Shown piece by piece: positions 23,889 through 31,062 of a stretch of DNA of 32,427 bases (positions within the stretch are counted from its first letter, which is position 1; the number at the start of each line of letters is the position of its first letter). Source of the DNA: Alphaproteobacteria bacterium (lineage in GTDB: Bacteria > Pseudomonadota > Alphaproteobacteria > M2410); the NCBI GenBank assembly GCA_006226415.1, contig SBGZ01000066.1, positions 1-32,427 of the forward strand, written 5' to 3'. Under the pieces are notes generated by a model. It was not told where the DNA came from. It was given only the letters and a program-made list of their open reading frames with translations, and did not search any database. A program made the translations under genes and the position numbers.

Positions 23889-24371
23889 TTACAGAGCGCC
23901 AAAAGCCTTGATGAGCACCCAGACCCCCATAAACATCACCAAGAGTGAACCGATGGTGTAAAAGGTCGCGCGCACTTCGTGAGACTGCTTGGTGCCATAA
24001 GCAAAAGCATGCGCCGTGCGCGCCGCAACAAAGCCGTACATTACGATCTGGGCCATCAACAGGCTTGGGCCCGTAATGACAAACAAGAGGCCGACCGCCA
24101 GAAACGCCGGAATATTTTCCAAATCGTTGCGGTGCATGCGCCGGGAGCGGTCCACATAGTCATTGACTTCCAATTGCTCAGGGCGCGGGTTCTTGTTGGT
24201 CCAGCCTTTTCGCACATCCTCCGGGCTCACCATGCCGGAATCCGTCTTCATCATCCGGTAAACTGTCATCCAGCCTTGCCCCATGATTTTGAGGACGCCA
24301 AGAGAGGCGGCAATCATATAGGTCACGAAAACCGGGTTATTCATCGTCAAAGCATTATTCAGCGCATTCAT
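23889..24371 (-). CDS. MAPEG family membrane protein
   Basis: A 160-residue four-helix membrane protein of the MAPEG family (microsomal glutathione S-transferase/prostaglandin E synthase type). The loop DRSRRMHRNDLENIPAF (about residues 74-90) matches the glutathione-binding RxxxxHRNDxEN region. A later AARTAHAFAYG carries the second conserved Arg/His patch. Members conjugate or reduce hydrophobic electrophiles and lipid peroxides with glutathione. Its ATG overlaps the stop of the upstream GFA gene as ATGA, so the two are translationally coupled. The physiological substrate is not evident. Confidence 0.92.
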   Translation of the reverse strand: MNALNNALTMNNPVFVTYMIAASLGVLKIMGQGWMTVYRMMKTDSGMVSPEDVRKGWTNKNPRPEQLEVNDYVDRSRRMHRNDLENIPAFLAVGLLFVITGPSLLMAQIVMYGFVAARTAHAFAYGTKQSHEVRATFYTIGSLLVMFMGVWVLIKAFGAL

Positions 24372-24805
24372 TTTTTCTCTCCAAAGGACGTCATATCGGG
24401 CATTTCAGCATATTGCTCGGAGCCTTGTAGCGGCTCTATCCATTTCACGCGTGACTTACAGAAAACCTCCACGCTCGGGGTGATCTGGTCGAATTGGTCT
24501 GTGCTTGCAATGCGAATGGATACATACGGATAGTCCTGTTCTGATGCGGGCAGGGAGGCGAGGTGCGTCCCACACCGCCCGCAAAAGGCCATGCGCCTCG
24601 CGCGCCCGCTGTCTGTGGGTTTGTCGAAGAACGAGGGCGCCCCTTTAGTGAACTTGAAGTTTGCCGGATCCGCACCACAGGAAAGGCGAAACGCCGAGCC
24701 AGAAAAGATCTGACAATCCCTGCAATGACAAACGCCGATCCGGTTTTCATCGACGACGCCTTCAAATCGAATGTCGCCGCAAAAGCAGCCGCCTGTGACC
24801 TTCAT
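24368..24805 (-). CDS. GFA family (glutathione-dependent formaldehyde-activating fold) protein
   Basis: A 145-residue zinc protein of the GFA/CENP-V fold. Cysteines fall in the usual pattern: Cys7 and Cys9 (GGCFCGDIRF), Cys26, Cys28 and Cys31 (GVCHCRDCQ), and Cys75 and Cys78 (AFCGRCGTHL). SGSAFR is the common segment after the second group. The founder binds glutathione and was proposed to speed S-hydroxymethylglutathione formation, but most members have no proven activity. GGAAGGATT lies just upstream of the ATG. It overlaps the MAPEG start by 4 bp, pairing two glutathione-associated families in one unit. Confidence 0.92.
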   Translation of the reverse strand: MKVTGGCFCGDIRFEGVVDENRIGVCHCRDCQIFSGSAFRLSCGADPANFKFTKGAPSFFDKPTDSGRARRMAFCGRCGTHLASLPASEQDYPYVSIRIASTDQFDQITPSVEVFCKSRVKWIEPLQGSEQYAEMPDMTSFGEKK

Positions 24806-24877
24806 GTGGGAATCCTTCCGAAATCGACCCGTATGAGTCGCAGTCTAGCACATTTCCAGGCGGCAGGCCGGGCAAGT

Positions 24878-25276
24878 CTATTTTTTGCCCCAAACTACCA
24901 CTGTCGCATGCGCGCGCTTTCGGCTGGTTTCCTCGTAGCGCATCACGATGCGGGTGATATCCCGATCACCGCCATCAAGATCAATCACTCGCGTACAATC
25001 GCCCGCATTGATCCGGCTGCGCAGGCTAATGTCTTGGTGTCCGCCATTTTGATAATAGACATCGACATCTTTAAAACTCACGGGATTTCTTTTGACGCAG
25101 AACTTCAGTTTTTTGAAGTCGCGATGTCCGCTCAACTGGATCGTGTCCGTCTCGGTTCGGTCAGAGACATCGCGCGTGCCAAGCTTAACCCAGTCATCGG
25201 CCCAGGCACTTGAAACGAAAGATATGGAGAGCGCGGCAGTCAGCGCGGCAAGGCATAGTTTGAATTTAAAGGTCAT
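24878..25276 (-). CDS. Secreted DUF2541-like protein
   Basis: A 132-residue protein with a typical signal peptide (FKLCLAALTAALSISFVSSAWA, cleavage near residue 26). The mature part matches a DUF2541-type pattern: DDWVKLGTRDVSDRTETDTIQL, KKLKFCVKRNPVSFKDVDVYY and RVIDLDGGDRDITRIVMRYE. Two Cys in the mature part could form a disulfide in the periplasm. The role is unknown. AGGGAGAACAGGAT precedes the ATG. It lies 72 bp upstream of the GFA gene on the same strand, and may be in the same unit. Confidence 0.75.
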   Translation of the reverse strand: MTFKFKLCLAALTAALSISFVSSAWADDWVKLGTRDVSDRTETDTIQLSGHRDFKKLKFCVKRNPVSFKDVDVYYQNGGHQDISLRSRINAGDCTRVIDLDGGDRDITRIVMRYEETSRKRAHATVVVWGKK

Positions 25277-25409
25277 ATCCTGTTCTCCCTGTGAAATCCC
25301 TCACAGGATCATAGAGGGTGAATCCCTTGCGAACAACTCATGAGGTCTTCTTGACCTTTTGGGGCCAATGAGGTGATCTTTTGTCAGCATCCAGTGGAGG
25401 AGAGGATAT

Positions 25410-27014
25410 ATGGCGCAATCCTATACAAAAGGCCCGGAAACGCCGGCCATACGTGATCTGACAATCGGTGAGGCCTTGCGTGAAGCCGCAAGCGAATGTC
25501 CGGACCGATTGGCGCTGATCGCGGGCACCCCCGATCCGGCGGACCGCCGCACCTGGACTTATGCTGAGCTTCTGGAAGAAGCAGAGGCCATGGCCCGCGT
25601 GCTCCTGGCCCGATTTGAGCCCGGCGACCGGGTCGCCGTTTGGGCGCCTAATATCCCCCAATGGGTCATGCTGGAATATGCCTCGGCCCTCGCCGGGACC
25701 ATTTTGGTGACGGTTAATCCGTCCTATCAGCCGCAAGAGGTTGAGTATGTACTCAATCAGTCCAAGAGCGCGGGCATTTTTCTGTTGGAAGAGTTTCGCG
25801 GCAACAAAATGCTGGCGCATCTAAATTCTATCAAAGACCAGTGCGGCACCCTTCGCGAGGTCATTCTTTTTGGTGACTGGGAAGAACTTGTCGAGGAAGG
25901 GCGCAAGAGCAATCAGGAATTGCCGAAGGTCGTTCCGACAGACGCGACGATGATTCAATATACTTCCGGCACGACAGGATTTCCTAAGGGCGCCTTGTTG
26001 CATCACCGCGGACTTATCAACAACGGCGCTCATTTCATCAACCGGATGGGGCTGACCGGCGGTGAGACATGGGTGGCCATGATGCCGCTCTTTCACACGG
26101 CCGGCTGTGTCATGGGTGTGCTGGGCGCCTTGTATGTTCGCGGGACGCAGGTTCTGCTGGAGCAATTTGACCCCGGTCTGGCCCTCGAACTCATCGAAAC
26201 TTATAAGGCAGATGCTTTGCTGGGCGTGCCGACCATGCTCATCGCGATCAAAGAGCACCCCGCATTTTCCAGCCGGGACATTTCTACCCTCAAGTTTGCT
26301 TGTTCGGGGGGCTCAACCGTTCCGGCCCCTCTGGTGAAGGAGCTTGAGGAAAAGCTGGGCGTCAAATTCACTATCGTATTTGGGCAAACGGAAACCTCGC
26401 CGGTGACCTCGATGACCCGGCCGGACGACAACACCGATGACAAGGCCCATACACTCGGCGGGCCCATGCCGCATGTGGAGATCAAGATCATCGATCCGGA
26501 GACCGGTGAAACCCTGCCGCTTGGTGAAAAAGGCGAATATTGTGCCCGGGGCTACAACGTGATGCACGGCTATTACGACAATCCCGAGGCCACCGCGAAA
26601 ACCATCGACCAGGAGGGCTGGCTGCACACGGGCGACCTCTGCTCCATGGACGCGCGCGGTTACACCAAGATTGAGGGCCGCCTGAAGGACATGATCATTC
26701 GCGGCGGCGAGAACATTTACCCGCGAGAGATCGAAGAGCTGCTCTTCAAGCACGACACCGTGGGAGAGGCCGCCGTTGTTGGCCTGCCGGATGAAAAATT
26801 CGGCGAGGTTGTCGGTGTCTTCCTGCGCCCGGCGCCAGACCAGTCGCTGAGTAAGGACGAGCTTTTTGCCTATGTGCGCCAGCACCTCAGCCCGCAAAAG
26901 ACACCCAAGCATTGGTTTGAAGTAGCCGACTTCCCGCTCACCGGTTCTGGCAAGATCCAGAAATTCGTCCTGCGCGATCAATGGGTCGACGGCAAATTTA
27001 CCGAAATGAACTGA
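25410..27014 (+). CDS. AMP-binding acyl-CoA synthetase (fatty acid--CoA ligase type)
   Basis: A 534-residue member of the ANL adenylating family. The ATP loop YTSGTTGFPKG lies at about residues 183-193. Other landmarks are FGQTETSPV, GYNVMHGYYDNPEATAKT, the GWLHTGDL motif and the hinge GRLKDMIIRGGENIYPREIEE (about 420-440). The catalytic Lys lies in LTGSGKIQK (about 510). It forms an acyl-AMP and then an acyl-CoA from a carboxylic acid, ATP and CoA. Chain preference cannot be read; the length and overall pattern suit medium-chain or general fatty acids. GGAGGAGAGG precedes the ATG. The stop is 6 bp from the convergent dehydrogenase-like gene. Confidence 0.93.
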   Translation: MAQSYTKGPETPAIRDLTIGEALREAASECPDRLALIAGTPDPADRRTWTYAELLEEAEAMARVLLARFEPGDRVAVWAPNIPQWVMLEYASALAGTILVTVNPSYQPQEVEYVLNQSKSAGIFLLEEFRGNKMLAHLNSIKDQCGTLREVILFGDWEELVEEGRKSNQELPKVVPTDATMIQYTSGTTGFPKGALLHHRGLINNGAHFINRMGLTGGETWVAMMPLFHTAGCVMGVLGALYVRGTQVLLEQFDPGLALELIETYKADALLGVPTMLIAIKEHPAFSSRDISTLKFACSGGSTVPAPLVKELEEKLGVKFTIVFGQTETSPVTSMTRPDDNTDDKAHTLGGPMPHVEIKIIDPETGETLPLGEKGEYCARGYNVMHGYYDNPEATAKTIDQEGWLHTGDLCSMDARGYTKIEGRLKDMIIRGGENIYPREIEELLFKHDTVGEAAVVGLPDEKFGEVVGVFLRPAPDQSLSKDELFAYVRQHLSPQKTPKHWFEVADFPLTGSGKIQKFVLRDQWVDGKFTEMN

Positions 27015-27020
27015 CGGCCC

Positions 27021-28205
27021 TTAGCTGTCCACGGTAAAGGTCAGTCCGGCGTGATCGATGAGGCGCTGCCTGAGCGCCGCACCCATGGCCGGGGCGGTGG
27101 TGTAGATCCCGCCGGGCACATCCGTCTTGTCCTGAACAAGACAGAGCGCGGCCTCTGAAATCATTTTGGATGTGGAGCCATAGCCCGGATCTTTGTCGCC
27201 GGTCACGGTCACCGAAAGTGTGCCGCCGTCGGCGCTGGTGCCGTGAACCATAAGATCAAAGAAGCCCGCCTCGCGTTCTTCTTTGGAGGGGCCTTCGCCG
27301 GGCTTGGGCACCTTACCGCTGGTGTCGGTGCCAAATTGCGCCGAGGCTGCCGCTTCCGCTGCCGCCTTACCTGCGTCGCCCGCACCGCCAATCATCATTT
27401 CGTCATAGACAAAGTCTTCGCCATAGGCATGTCCCATGAGCGCGTTCGATCGGTGCACGTTTTTCGAGTTGATTACTGCCATCATGAAAGGTGCCACCCA
27501 AAGGTCGAGCGCCTCGTCAAACAAGACCTCATTGCCGCCGGGCTGTTCAGGGCCGGTAAAGCCACCTGCCAGGGAAAAGGGATCAATGAGCGGCATGAAG
27601 AGCGACTTGTCGTTTTGCACCGCCTCCATGGTGGCCGCGCCGCTGGCCGCCGTGCCGCCGGAGAGCGTGCCTTGCATGGCCCGCATCCGGCCGCGCACAC
27701 GCGGGCAGGGCGCGCCGAATTTCTTTACCGCCTCTTCTTGCAGAAACTGCACCCCAAGATCGAAGGGAATGGAATCAAAGCCGCAGGAAAAGACAATGCG
27801 CGCACCGCTTTTCTTCGCTTCATCTTCATATTTGCCGATCATGTCGCGCATGAAGAGGACTTCGCCGCAAAGATCCACATAGTCTGTTCCATTTTCCACG
27901 CAGGCTTTGACCAGTGGTTCCCCGTAATGGGTATAAGGTCCGACCGTGGTCAGAACGCATTTGGCCAGTTTGGCCATGTCCGCGATCGAGGCGGGGTCGG
28001 CTATATCGGCAACGATGAGCGGTGTATCTTCCGGAGCGCCGATAAGATCACGCACCTCGGCGAGTTTTTCCGCGCTTCGGCCCGCCATGGCCCAATTTAC
28101 GTCCTTGCCATTGCCGTAAGTTTGGTTGAGATATTCGGCCACCAGACGGCCGGTAAAACCGGTCGCGCCAAAAACAACCACATCGTATTTTGCATTGGGA
28201 TTCAT
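27021..28205 (-). CDS. Saccharopine dehydrogenase-like / trans-acting enoyl reductase family protein
   Basis: A 394-residue NAD(P)-binding protein. The N-terminal Rossmann motif is VVFGATGFTGRLVAEYL (about residues 9-25), then AMAGRSAEKL, and VGPYTHYGEPLVKACVENGTDYVDLCGE (about 89-116), which is the signature of the group containing mycobacterial trans-acting enoyl reductase and eukaryotic SCCPDH. Substrates are likely lipids or polyketide-like acyl chains rather than saccharopine. GAGGAGGACC lies 5 nt before the ATG. It faces the acyl-CoA synthetase tail to tail with a 6-bp gap and is divergent from the hydroxyacid oxidase gene across 119 bp. Confidence 0.88.
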   Translation of the reverse strand: MNPNAKYDVVVFGATGFTGRLVAEYLNQTYGNGKDVNWAMAGRSAEKLAEVRDLIGAPEDTPLIVADIADPASIADMAKLAKCVLTTVGPYTHYGEPLVKACVENGTDYVDLCGEVLFMRDMIGKYEDEAKKSGARIVFSCGFDSIPFDLGVQFLQEEAVKKFGAPCPRVRGRMRAMQGTLSGGTAASGAATMEAVQNDKSLFMPLIDPFSLAGGFTGPEQPGGNEVLFDEALDLWVAPFMMAVINSKNVHRSNALMGHAYGEDFVYDEMMIGGAGDAGKAAAEAAASAQFGTDTSGKVPKPGEGPSKEEREAGFFDLMVHGTSADGGTLSVTVTGDKDPGYGSTSKMISEAALCLVQDKTDVPGGIYTTAPAMGAALRQRLIDHAGLTFTVDS

Positions 28206-28324
28206 GGGGGGTCCTCCTCATTATCTTTTGCGGCGAGCTTAGCCACTCTTGGCCTTAATCAAAAGGGTCAAATCCATGGGGTATTCATGTGCATCCAGAA
28301 AAATGATGTGATAAGGAAGGCATC

Positions 28325-29479
28325 ATGCTGCGCCGATTGAAAAACTGTCACAATGTCGAGGACCTGCGCCTTTTGGCCAAGCAGCGCCTGCCTGCGCCAA
28401 TCTTCCATTATATCGATGGCGCCGCCGATGATGAGATTACCTATCGGCGCAATACTGGCAGTTTTGAGACCTGTGATCTCGTGCCCAATGTTCTGGCCGG
28501 TGTTGAAGAGGTGGATCTTTCAACCACCGTCATGGGCCAAAAACTGGACTTGCCGGTTTTTTGTTCGCCCACAGCCTTGCAGCGCCTCTTCCATCATGAC
28601 GGCGAGCGGGCGGTGGCGCGCGCCGCGGAAAAATTCGGCACCATGTTTGGCGTCTCATCGCTCGGCACTGTCAGCCTTGCCGAGATCGGTGAGATGATTT
28701 CGACGCCGAAGATGTTTCAATATTATTTTCACAAGGATCGCGGCCTCAATGATGCGCTGACCGAGCGCGCCAAGGCCGCGAAGTTTGATGTCCTGACGCT
28801 GACCGTCGATACCATTGTCGGCGGTAATCGCGAGCGCGATCTTCACACCGGCTTCACGACCCCGCCGCGCCTGACGCCCCGAAGCCTTTTAAGCTTTGCT
28901 TTAAAGCCCATGTGGGCATTTAACTATTTTACCCATCCCGCCTATGATCTGGTCGAGCTGAAAAGCCACATCGCCAAAGGGTCTAACGTGGCGGTTTCGG
29001 TCGGTGAATATTTCTCCACCATGTTGGACCAGTCCATGAACTGGGATGATGCAGCGGACTTGAAGCAAAAATGGGGCGGCACTTTCTGCCTGAAAGGCAT
29101 CATGAGTGTCGAAGATGCCAAGCGCGCTGTCGACATGGGCGCCGATGCCATTATGGTTTCCAATCACGGCGGGCGCCAGCTCGATGGCGCGCGCGCGCCC
29201 TTCGATCAGATCGCCGAGATCGCCGATGCGGTCGGTGGCCAGATCGACATCGTCTGCGATGGCGGCATTCGCCGTGGCACCCATGTGTTGAAAGCCATGG
29301 CGGCGGGCGCCACGGCCTGCTCCGGCGGACGCATGTATCTTTACGCCCTGGCGGCGGCGGGCCAGCCCGGCGTTGAAAAAGCGCTCTCCAACCTCAAAAT
29401 CGAGATCGAGCGCGACATGAAACTTATGGGGATCACGCATTTGTCGCAGCTCAAGCCCGACATGCTGCGCTATCGTTGA
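28325..29479 (+). CDS. FMN-dependent alpha-hydroxy acid oxidase/dehydrogenase (LldD/GOX family)
   Basis: A 384-residue member of the FMN alpha-hydroxyacid oxidase family. It opens with NVEDLRLLAKQRLPAPIFHYIDGAADDE. The FMN and substrate residues appear in PTALQRLFHHDGERAVARAA, in the LTLTVDTIVGGNRERDLHTGF strand, and in the active-site segment SNHGGRQLDGA (about residues 278-288), whose His is the catalytic base. DGGIRRGTHVLKAMAAGA binds the FMN phosphate. It oxidises a 2-hydroxy acid such as L-lactate or glycolate to the oxo acid; which one is unknown. AAGGAAGG precedes the ATG. A 159-bp gap with tandem repeats separates it from lpdA. Confidence 0.92.
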   Translation: MLRRLKNCHNVEDLRLLAKQRLPAPIFHYIDGAADDEITYRRNTGSFETCDLVPNVLAGVEEVDLSTTVMGQKLDLPVFCSPTALQRLFHHDGERAVARAAEKFGTMFGVSSLGTVSLAEIGEMISTPKMFQYYFHKDRGLNDALTERAKAAKFDVLTLTVDTIVGGNRERDLHTGFTTPPRLTPRSLLSFALKPMWAFNYFTHPAYDLVELKSHIAKGSNVAVSVGEYFSTMLDQSMNWDDAADLKQKWGGTFCLKGIMSVEDAKRAVDMGADAIMVSNHGGRQLDGARAPFDQIAEIADAVGGQIDIVCDGGIRRGTHVLKAMAAGATACSGGRMYLYALAAAGQPGVEKALSNLKIEIERDMKLMGITHLSQLKPDMLRYR

Positions 29480-29488
29480 TCCCAGCCG

Positions 29489-29538
29489 GTCAAGAAAGTC
29501 TGTCAAGGGAGCCTGTCAGGAAGCCTGTCAAGGCATGG
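29489..29538 (+). repeat. Imperfect 12-13 bp tandem repeat, four units
   Basis: Units begin GTCAAG or GTCAGG at 29489, 29502, 29515 and 29527, with shared AGCCT-like ends (e.g. GTCAAGGGAGCCT, GTCAGGAAGCCT). They lie just after the hydroxyacid oxidase stop. No U-run follows, so this is not an obvious terminator. Confidence 0.6.
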
Positions 29539-29638
29539 CGGCCTTGAGCACGGCGCATGGCAGCCCAATTGATCTGAGGGCCTATTCGAGCTAAGGAAGG
29601 CGCGCAAAAAGGTGCCGAATTGAAGGAGATTCCCCAAC

Positions 29639-31036
29639 ATGCCTCAGGAATATGACGTTGCCATCCTTGGCGCCGGTCCGGGCGGTTATGTAGCCGCCAT
29701 CCGCGCCGCCCAATTGGGGCTGAAAACGGTCCTCATTGAGCGTGAGCACCTGGGAGGCATTTGCCTCAACTGGGGATGTATTCCGGCCAAGGCGCTCCTG
29801 CGCTCGGCGGAAGTTTATCATCTGATGCAACATGCCAGCGATTTTGGATTGAAGGCAGATCAGATCGGTTTCGATTTGCCTGCCATCGTCAAACGCTCGC
29901 GCAAGGTCTCCGAGCAGCTCACCAAGGGCATCGGCTTCCTGATGAAAAAGAACAAGGTCGAGGTTGTCATGGGCACCGGCAAGCTGGCCGGTCAGGGCAC
30001 CATCGCGGTAACCGGCGACAAAGGGAACTCAACAGTAAAAGCCAAGAACATCATTCTGGCGACCGGCGCGCGGGCACGGGTTCTGCCAGGGCTTGAGCCG
30101 GACGGCAAATTCGTCTGGACCTATAAGGAAGCTCTCCTGCCCGACACCATGCCCAAATCGCTTCTGGTGGTGGGCTCCGGCGCCATCGGCATCGAGTTTG
30201 CCAGTTTCTTTAAAACCCTTGGCGCGGATGTCACGGTGGTGGAAGTCATGGATGACGTCCTGCCCGTGGAAGACAAAGAAATTTCCGCTCTGGCCCGCAA
30301 GATGTTTGAAAAACAGGGCATGCGCATTGAAACCGGCGCCAGCGTGGAAAAAATCACGGCCGGTGCGACAACCGCCAAGGCCACGATCAAGCTCAAATCT
30401 GGCAAGACCGAGACGCTGGAAGTGGACCGGGTGATTTCTGCGGTCGGCATCACCGGCAATGTCGAAGGGATCGGCCTGGAGGAAGCAGGCATCAAAGTAG
30501 ATCGCGGCCATGTGGTGGTGAACGAGTGGTGCGAGACCGGCGCTCCCGGCATCTATGCCATTGGCGATCTGGCGGGCGCGCCCTGGCTGGCGCACAAGGC
30601 AAGCCATGAGGGGGTTATGGTGGCTGAACGCATCGCAGGCGTCAAAGGTGTCCACCCCATGGATACCGGCAATATCCCTGGCTGCACCTATTCCATGCCG
30701 CAGGTGGCGAGCGTTGGCCTGACGGAAGCCAAGGCGAAAGAGGCCGGCTATGACATTCGGGTTGGCCGCTTCCCCTTTGTCGGCTCTGGCAAGGCGATTG
30801 CGCTCGGTGAAACCGAAGGCCTGGTCAAGACCATCTTCGACAAGAAAACCGGAGAGCTTTTGGGCGCTCATATGATCGGCGCGGAAGTCACCGAAATGAT
30901 TCAAGGCTATGTCATCGGCCGAACGCTTGAGACCACCGAGGCCGAACTCAAGGCCACGGTCTTTGCTCATCCGACCTTGTCAGAGATGATGCACGAATCT
31001 GTCCTCGACGCGGAAGGCATTGCCCTTCATATTTAG
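29639..31036 (+). CDS. lpdA: Dihydrolipoyl dehydrogenase
   Basis: A 465-residue E3 flavoprotein. The FAD-binding motif is AILGAGPGGYVAAIRAAQLG (about residues 8-27). The redox disulfide is Cys42-Cys47 in ICLNWGCIPAK, where the usual Thr after IP is Ala50. The NAD site follows at LLVVGSGAIGIEFASFF. The catalytic His444-Glu449 pair stands in AHPTLSE near the C-terminus. It reoxidises lipoamide on the E2 of 2-oxoacid dehydrogenase complexes, with NAD+. The sequence looks like the E3 of alphaproteobacterial pyruvate dehydrogenase, but no E1 or E2 gene is in the window. GAAGGAGATT lies 7 nt upstream of the ATG. The amidase gene starts 26 bp downstream. Confidence 0.96.
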   Translation: MPQEYDVAILGAGPGGYVAAIRAAQLGLKTVLIEREHLGGICLNWGCIPAKALLRSAEVYHLMQHASDFGLKADQIGFDLPAIVKRSRKVSEQLTKGIGFLMKKNKVEVVMGTGKLAGQGTIAVTGDKGNSTVKAKNIILATGARARVLPGLEPDGKFVWTYKEALLPDTMPKSLLVVGSGAIGIEFASFFKTLGADVTVVEVMDDVLPVEDKEISALARKMFEKQGMRIETGASVEKITAGATTAKATIKLKSGKTETLEVDRVISAVGITGNVEGIGLEEAGIKVDRGHVVVNEWCETGAPGIYAIGDLAGAPWLAHKASHEGVMVAERIAGVKGVHPMDTGNIPGCTYSMPQVASVGLTEAKAKEAGYDIRVGRFPFVGSGKAIALGETEGLVKTIFDKKTGELLGAHMIGAEVTEMIQGYVIGRTLETTEAELKATVFAHPTLSEMMHESVLDAEGIALHI

Positions 31037-31062
31037 CGGAAACGCGATCAAGGAGGCAGTGC

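Noticed and set aside
21008-23900. A tRNA-integrated genomic island with an attachment-site copy of the tRNA 3' end
   Set aside because: I found no second copy of the tRNA-His 3' end and no integrase in the window. Only the ~34-bp repeats support insertion, and they do not match the tRNA.
27243-28340. A 365-codon open frame on the plus strand opposite the saccharopine dehydrogenase-like gene
   Set aside because: It lies almost wholly antisense to a gene with clear family motifs, has no ribosome site or recognisable domain, and is explained by codon bias of the real gene.
30029-30970. A 313-codon open frame antisense to lpdA
   Set aside because: lpdA is certain; the antisense frame has a low-complexity, His/Phe/Gly-rich composition typical of shadow frames.
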